Below are positions 62,301 through 64,000 of a stretch of 64,000 nucleotides of DNA, piece by piece (the stretch's first letter is position 1; the number at the start of each line of letters is the position of its first letter). Where the stretch lies: positions 186,001 to 250,000 of the forward strand of contig JAIXYN010000085.1 of assembly GCA_027490195.1 (NCBI GenBank), in the 5' to 3' direction. The translations under genes and the position numbers were made by a program. This DNA comes from Verrucomicrobiaceae bacterium (GTDB taxonomy: Bacteria; Verrucomicrobiota; Verrucomicrobiia; Verrucomicrobiales; Verrucomicrobiaceae). The notes beneath the pieces were generated by a model, which saw nothing but the letters and a program-made list of their open reading frames with translations, ran no database searches and had not been told where the DNA came from.

Positions 62301-64000
62301 GTTGCTCGATCCAGAGCCGAAGAGAACGGTACCTGTGCCGAAGGGGCTGCTGATGATGGTCAAGAGATTCGCCGGGCCAGAATAGAGGGAATCCGCTCCA
62401 ATGACGATACGAGCAGCATCAAGGAAGGTGGTTCCAGAATAGGTGTTCGGCGAGAAGCCATTGGCATCCGCACCGAAGTAAACGACACCCGAGCGGATCG
62501 CGGTGGTGGCATTGTCACCGATACGGACGTTGACGGCACCGTTGCTGGTGATCGGGCCGAGCAGCTCGAAGCGACCGGTGTTGACAGCCTGGAACTGGGT
62601 GATGCGGTTGGTGCCACCGGTGATGATGCTGGTGCCGCCGGTGAGCTTGGAAGTGTAGAGCGAGTTACCAATGATGGAGACGTTGGTGGTATCTGCGGTG
62701 TTGTTGACAATAATATCACGTCCAAAAGTGATCTGCCCACTCAGAGCAATGCCGGCGTTGTTCCCAGCCTGACCCGCCCCGTTGTAGAGGAGTGGGGTGT
62801 TGCTGTTACCAAGAGCACCAGCGACGTTTGGAAGCACGTTGGTGCCAATCACCAGCCCGGAGTATACCCCAGCTTGCTGCCCAGTAGGTGCCAGTGTGGT
62901 GGTGCCGGTGTAGGTGTTCAGGCCATTGAGGACGAGGGCCTGGTTGCCGCTCTTGATCAGGTTGCTGCCGTTGCCGCTGATGATGCCGTTGATACCGACG
63001 AGTGCGCCCTGGCCTCCGATGCCGACTTCCAGAACACGGGTACCACCAACGCCGCCAGGGGCGAGGTTGACGTTGCCACGGAAGACGAGGTCGCCATTGC
63101 CCTGCCAGCGGAGATCTGCGACGAGGTCCACATTGTTCAGGGGACTCATGGCACCAGCGAAGGTCTGGAGCGCGCCTTCCGATATTTGCCCGATGTTCAC
63201 GCCCGTGGCGCTGGTGTGATTGACGATCAGCTTGCCGGAACCGAGGGCGAAGTTGTTTTCGAGATTGAGCGTCGTTCCACGATTGGCCCAGGTGTCACCA
63301 GTATAGTTGTTCCGGTTGGCGAGGGAGAGGTTGAAGTTACCGTTGATGACGGACTGGTTGTTGTAGGCATTGCTGCCGACATCGCCAACGAGGGCACCAA
63401 TGTGAACGGTGTTACCGCCGGTGAGGACGTTTTCAAAGGCAGAGGCACCGATCCGCAGGTTGCCCTGGTTGCCACCACCGCCAAGGCGGTAAATGCCGTC
63501 GGTGGAAGCTCCGAGGGTCGGAGCGAAGTAGACCTGGTTGATCGCACCACTGGTCATGGTGCCGAGCCAGAGGCGCTCAACGGCACCGCCGTCGGCATTG
63601 AGGGCGGTTTCCATGGCTCCGATGTTCAGCGCGCCATACTGGACGCCGTTGTCGAGGGAGATGACCCCTCGGTTGCTTCCGGTGGTGAGCAACTGGATCT
63701 TGCCGTCTGTGGCGGCACCGCCCGTCAAGATGGAGAGGATGTCCGCCTGGGTAAGGGCCGCGCCGTTGTTGTTGTAACCAATGGACACGCCAGAGTAGCC
63801 CCAGGCATCACTGTTGGAGATGACCTTCTGGTTGGCGATGTTGGAGGCGTCAGCGAGGCGGATGAGAGTGCCGGGTAGGAGATTGATGTCACCCACACCG
63901 AAGGGCGTACCGGTAAGCGAGGTGCTGATGACCGCGCTGGTGGCGGTGTTCTGAGTGGAGGCCCAGACTTCGAGACCGATCATACCATCCGCGCCAAAGG
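50370..64000 (-). CDS. Giant autotransporter-repeat protein with PEP-CTERM sorting tail, partial
   Basis: More than 4,540 residues read leftward from the right edge; the frame is still open at 64000, so the signal peptide lies outside. Almost the whole chain is a beta-solenoid of autotransporter-associated repeats (PF12951-like): LVKTGASNLFLTN, NTYTGATTINGGTVSVS, NTYSGSTTVSGGTLQLG, and TKTGTGTLVLGGVNAFTG. The end has VPEPSRMLLLMFGLLGLFFRRRRR, a PEP-CTERM tail recognised by exosortase rather than a translocating beta-barrel, so it should be anchored or released at the surface. No cysteine was seen in the visible part. Two or three long internal segments of about 2.8-3.1 kb repeat. It ends 14 bases before a strong terminator. 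Confidence 0.93.
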   Translation of the reverse strand, partial: FGADGMIGLEVWASTQNTATSAVISTSLTGTPFGVGDINLLPGTLIRLADASNIANQKVISNSDAWGYSGVSIGYNNNGAALTQADILSILTGGAATDGKIQLLTTGSNRGVISLDNGVQYGALNIGAMETALNADGGAVERLWLGTMTSGAINQVYFAPTLGASTDGIYRLGGGGNQGNLRIGASAFENVLTGGNTVHIGALVGDVGSNAYNNQSVINGNFNLSLANRNNYTGDTWANRGTTLNLENNFALGSGKLIVNHTSATGVNIGQISEGALQTFAGAMSPLNNVDLVADLRWQGNGDLVFRGNVNLAPGGVGGTRVLEVGIGGQGALVGINGIISGNGSNLIKSGNQALVLNGLNTYTGTTTLAPTGQQAGVYSGLVIGTNVLPNVAGALGNSNTPLLYNGAGQAGNNAGIALSGQITFGRDIIVNNTADTTNVSIIGNSLYTSKLTGGTSIITGGTNRITQFQAVNTGRFELLGPITSNGAVNVRIGDNATTAIRSGVVYFGADANGFSPNTYSGTTFLDAARIVIGADSLYSGPANLLTIISSPFGTGTVLFGSGSSNGGTSIGSDGANRIIANALAGMGTAATLPVTFEGRGNLTFINTTALNLNTEATTLRQRNLVVNTTQGVIQLDANLTLTATEGTNLVKQGGGILVYTGTNQASNRITTNANYGTSWFIDAGQLRVTNDNNLGDTSILFAVGTPAHIVAGLPSDVQLRGGTLSVGGSFTSAHQFLLNTAASSIEVSGSNTFGIVLPISVANTGSAQALSKIGTGTLVLNSTPNVNTSLTIGGVPGGGGTVLTQMTTGTPFGAGAITLTDGTLALQGTVGTAPVGVVVGTAQAAASYVINVGSSTGIVPGMTITNASIPAGAVVTGVSGNNITISAPTTAAIASGQALTFGVANQALTVPTLTYNVGRIQLTKGTGVTSQLTATALARGTNGMATLISSNLATDLGVNERLLTGTAQTNGSGILALPSIVGRASTGADTNSLNFLRYDNTNGFLLHNATLATNLSVSAATSLGDFSADQVVAAGTIDVLALRTSANITPTNGTSLLRLANGGLILNGAGAAGTGAAPTISSNLRFGTGLTAQEALVWVSGGQTGASTLSGNFEATDFTKGGGGTLLLSGTGNVMAPLTTGLRNLTIQEGTLRFAGQSSVPSSGLINLVINSSANGFDLNGQAITVGGLSGFGRVTNSGASNTLTVNTGIGQSTTFTGTLNGTLALAKSGDGTLTLNPPRNADGASLGNTYSGGTIINAGRVTSANAVAPVSTGTLAVRNTLALGTGPITLKGGILDLAATTGNGYAAGELTDGIGTMQFGSGSGYNVTVDALNNFGGANTTSALATGTAPVAWNLINNVTLNANALTWTGGQNTNVQINGTLFVNGAGETFLNTLNQGVISGKIDAAGKTLVKTGASNLFLTNGDTGSGANDVGAWKLAAGATELRLSNGASNPFGAAAPVALLGGTINIRHDGDNTTVMQVITTFANTNLTMGSTAGIGSGSYIGSGAFTIDARTIGGGNNKTIQFGNLAFGAPLGSALLTLNSANSYSYAFNNLSLVKDAQIVTNANTTINGNISGNGTILKTGGNLFINSDNSATFAGGYVNAGGTTFFGTFEGNVLTLSDTSGSIPGLVAASNYGTGNALIQPGTAIQFNSTANKVGSGSVDLRSNALANYGILRMAANAPLSDFNLLIGNLGGPQDTSYFGLAGGNGLNGGGKNAGSAIIALNTVYTQTIDLAKIGDGTAFLGSTTNGVGLNGSYNAAALGVGAGNTYRLGAGAGILYISSDMVNSNVLTGTGTALTVGLPFSGLNVDNINGGNGRGTVVLMTANNYTGATLVNRGSTLEFRGSLTTSSFDTWGILTAGGLGGTFTDVAGTAPLAPVTLRNTSEVRFDYSTGLLATNRLEGYGGQGRWDDDTAIVLNNSTIRLLGNRDIEVTETVGNVTVGKFGQLIVTRDLLNRIVTLVIGAGAGNDITRQTQTNNGLTIAGNVGTLQINPANGGQLGSDERIKLFGGTGATGLAALGGVVNGMVAPWMVNATDSQFLTYTADNGFVNAGFDAIRSGAFGATAVVSPTERTYVNAATSFNGGIAGGIGLDTYALRLDANIAIANNTTAVAADRIRVGSGGIIAINNNTTIVPGIDVGPTAKELNIYNNGSFFIGALSNSTVGGAAPGLTPTTTGQITNATHIVKHGAGTLVIDSPQASFNGNYIVNQGSIAFRSTSVQANLGTNTSTTTITQMNAGTGGLVVINSFGGNLQLRSDVANTVYNLGLVLGEGNPVVTINNDRAAGTTNVLSILTGGIRFGGSPGEQGQTLLVSNAGNNVAIQVNGPLVLSAATMEGAPAYNTIRQDPNLTVYGQVTGGATLLHSGGATLELGNGFTGFANGINTFTGGIQNMQGTVNVRGRTTGTPANFATLFSGISHGGIGAGDITMYSGTLNLLIDGADTATRERYVVGNNAAGNNLIINGSSTVTANRNIAGTAANKHLAFKDMTIGSSTLTTAIGNGYVVEINGATNLTGTPLLNIGGTTLLNGAINDGAGSARGTIGQAIIKGGGSDLWLNGTTSTFGGLYAGSTSANGLGIVVNGGLLRFGDVNSENGTAMNLDTMLRGSTIRINPTGGIFLSNPANISFGTGQVELLSSGSQLSLFRMASANFNQAYLQNALSSNSNGVLALEANLANNLDLALIGNGRSFLGAISATRTYSATALGVGADNLYRIGGGTNSLNLNSTAASNAGVLVEGGTPGTRVIIGSQAANGNSFVDNFDLHTYTGGTVISRSSSTAFHETSTTTSGPLGLGGAVDIFGQLQAYDRGTFLNAAGTANIYTVNLHPGSILFLDNEAVNVTNRWDDATAVNLNGGQLYLQARNDAAVTSTETVGAVNYSLGSSLRVNRRITNGAVQLTVASLNRAGVGSTLAIVTNGAFLGLNAGNDEVERIKVTAWDTTLPTLSGTLARNGTPGFANSGMLPAYYIDTTSNTFLSYNSTSGFQSVLSTLTPATNQVAYSNIFSGGLFSTNTNANSIVDITTAAVTLTQDQTVYALRTNQSISSGVGQYNTLTFADGATNADRGGLITTGTPTIATNLRFGTTGTMEGIIFTAGNTILSGDIYAGSITKFGGSTLTIAKDQTAAANGTGFAGNWTVNGGALTLNTLGASGDGGTITLNASGTATGAGTTLNLVANPGSSLNGQYTMGRIISVDNAIIAVNVGITESAVGVSDLESFSTDTTGLSPARLRVTVANTRSVLNAGTLFLTGPGNSIIDVNAAAVNNQITSGVTGSGLNVSGLNGSRDLIKWGNGYLWVGGNNSTSFTGDVYIEQGAIGVTNANAFANAGTSITARRYGILDILTTGFSKAVTYEAGSIERWSVDNARSGTINLGAGTLQVNADQNLTTATIQINGGAIEGFLRADDASSSNNGIVFRTLGSGVSISLLGNSFVGQNAFTDGPNGTDNGRTQDLTTGVGPDTNNNSELLANARGAILEIKGNISGAGGLTKQSSDTVILSGTNTYGGSTNVANGTLRLGSGTALPTGTNVTTSGRGVLDLGGYDASVGNLSTSVITGLAFGSSAGFITNSATVLKTLTVIPTTDSSYGGVVQNNINVTKNGSKKLTFTNMNTYVGATTVNGGVMEVSHVTSGAIDGISGTTSLTVASGATFNVLTGTTGGVLTLAPTTGTVLNLAGGSRLGVEVGTIGSSILLNAGAKALVTGNVTVDAYFLSGQTPGATSTILAAASGGLLNTNGSTGSYSVGNLYNVTNFTVTGITASDTLVQFNVAPTTALTAAYWKGGYSGGTSDAWAVSNGSTTSNWATDLAGTNTGLVPSVGTDVFLSATSNTNQNNMVLGANMSIKSLTVNTQSAGNAVVLNSDGGYTLTIANGITTDAGSSAATINSSVALSAATATMAVNSSNALTINGSVNGTAITKTGTGTLVLGGVNAFTGATTVSAGVLSAANNLALGTVAGATTVASGASLELQGGINIGGEALTINGTGASGTGALRNLSGDNIYNGTVALGSNAVVQSDAGTLSIFGAVSGTGFALTVQGAGNTMISGVIGTGTAGSLIKNDAGTLTLANANTYTGATTINGGTVSVSNATGLGTTAAATTVNAGGALNINGVSVGENLTINGAGVSSTGALTGTGVATVTGTLAMGSNSSVGAANASDVLNLTTAVTGTGFGLTKVGAGTVVLSATNTYSGSTTVSGGTLQLGNGSTTGRLALTSAVSVGTGAVFAVNRSDAVAQGTDFTASAITGAGGFAQTGTGTTTLSTTGNSYSGGTTVNNGELRVTGSLTGAGSVIVGETGGSLTNAAVLASAGDGATTGTIAGAVTVGGVNSVGILTPGATSLNADKGTLTITANNTALTVATGSQIQLGITTPSTTAVTNYSSGTFSIGATNYTNAKAYFDALGAGADVYTKGVPTSSTNHDFINLTGTSSTMVVGNRAGTTWGQGSIVVNSVGSVSVQQGQVFNLIDWSGANLSGGFSVGAFNTYDASSTVTAGDLDLAALGAGLGWDVSAFTSYGVLVVVPEPSRMLLLMFGLLGLFFRRRRRSSI
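55033..61016 (-). repeat. Large internal super-repeats in the PEP-CTERM protein
   Basis: Hallmark segments recur in order. NTYRLGAGAGILYISS (about 58638-58684) and NLYRIGGGTNSLNLNS (about 55812-55858) match, with a further relative (GIYRLGGGGNQGNLRIG) near 63441-63497. RWDDDTAIVLNN (about 58225) and RWDDATAVNLNG (about 55420-55460) match. NFLRYDNTNGF (60981-61016), FLTYTADNGF (about 57832-57870) and FLSYNSTSGF (about 55033-55071) match. The last two copies are spaced by about 2.8 kb at every marker; the first is more diverged. Confidence 0.75.

Overview
The window looks like chromosomal DNA of a GC-rich, diderm member of the Verrucomicrobiota (a Prosthecobacter/Verrucomicrobium-type organism). 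The evidence is a fused LpxC-FabZ lipid A enzyme beside lpxA, a DUF1080 secreted hydrolase, two-component sensors with extracellular carbohydrate-binding-like domains, a giant autotransporter-repeat protein ending in a PEP-CTERM sorting tail, and many SGNH esterases. Taxonomy is inferred from gene content only. No rRNA or tRNA gene and no intact insertion sequence was seen.

Layout. 1-6.4 kb: edge of a Phd-like antitoxin gene with a palindromic operator, a secreted DUF1080 protein, a secreted leucine-rich-repeat protein, a two-component pair, and a double-domain SGNH hydrolase. 6.4-8.6 kb: glgX. 8.64-9.76 kb: a gene-free stretch with three related arrays of 6-7 bp words in both orientations, two of them closing in long perfect palindromes. 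9.76-19.6 kb: exopolysaccharide region; a very tight plus-strand operon (flippase, polymerase/ligase, fused double glycosyltransferase, asparagine synthase) faces a minus-strand group (glycosyltransferase, SGNH esterase, acyltransferase). 19.7-21.8 kb: lpxA and lpxC-fabZ. 21.9-28.5 kb: a PQQ-like propeller protein, an unrecognised membrane protein/lipoprotein pair, acs. 28.6-32.6 kb: a SurA-like chaperone, a RelE-like protein, a class V aminotransferase, an HNH nuclease with its small partner, a UPF0175 antitoxin with what looks like the stump of its toxin gene. 32.6-36.9 kb: rpmI-rplT-pheS-pheT, with RNA-structure candidates in the gaps. 37-50.3 kb: hybrid kinase, propeller protein, SixA-like phosphatase, CNNM transporter, AraC regulator divergent from a TIM-barrel protein, ftsH with a clear terminator, a RapA-like helicase, a small secreted protein and a GAF protein. 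50.4 kb to the right edge: one >4,500-residue repeat protein that continues beyond the window.

How it fits together. Much of the window concerns the cell envelope: polymer synthesis and export (9.8-19.6 kb), lipid A (19.7-21.8 kb), envelope quality control (SurA-like, FtsH), glycan hydrolysis and sensing (0.3-8.6 kb) and a sorted surface protein (50-64 kb). An asparagine-synthase-type gene in a polysaccharide operon together with a PEP-CTERM protein fits the known linkage of exosortase systems to exopolysaccharide loci, although no exosortase gene lies in the window. The least explained elements are the palindromic word arrays at 8711-9320 directly upstream of the polysaccharide operon, and the 575/380-residue membrane protein/lipoprotein pair at 23.2-26.1 kb.
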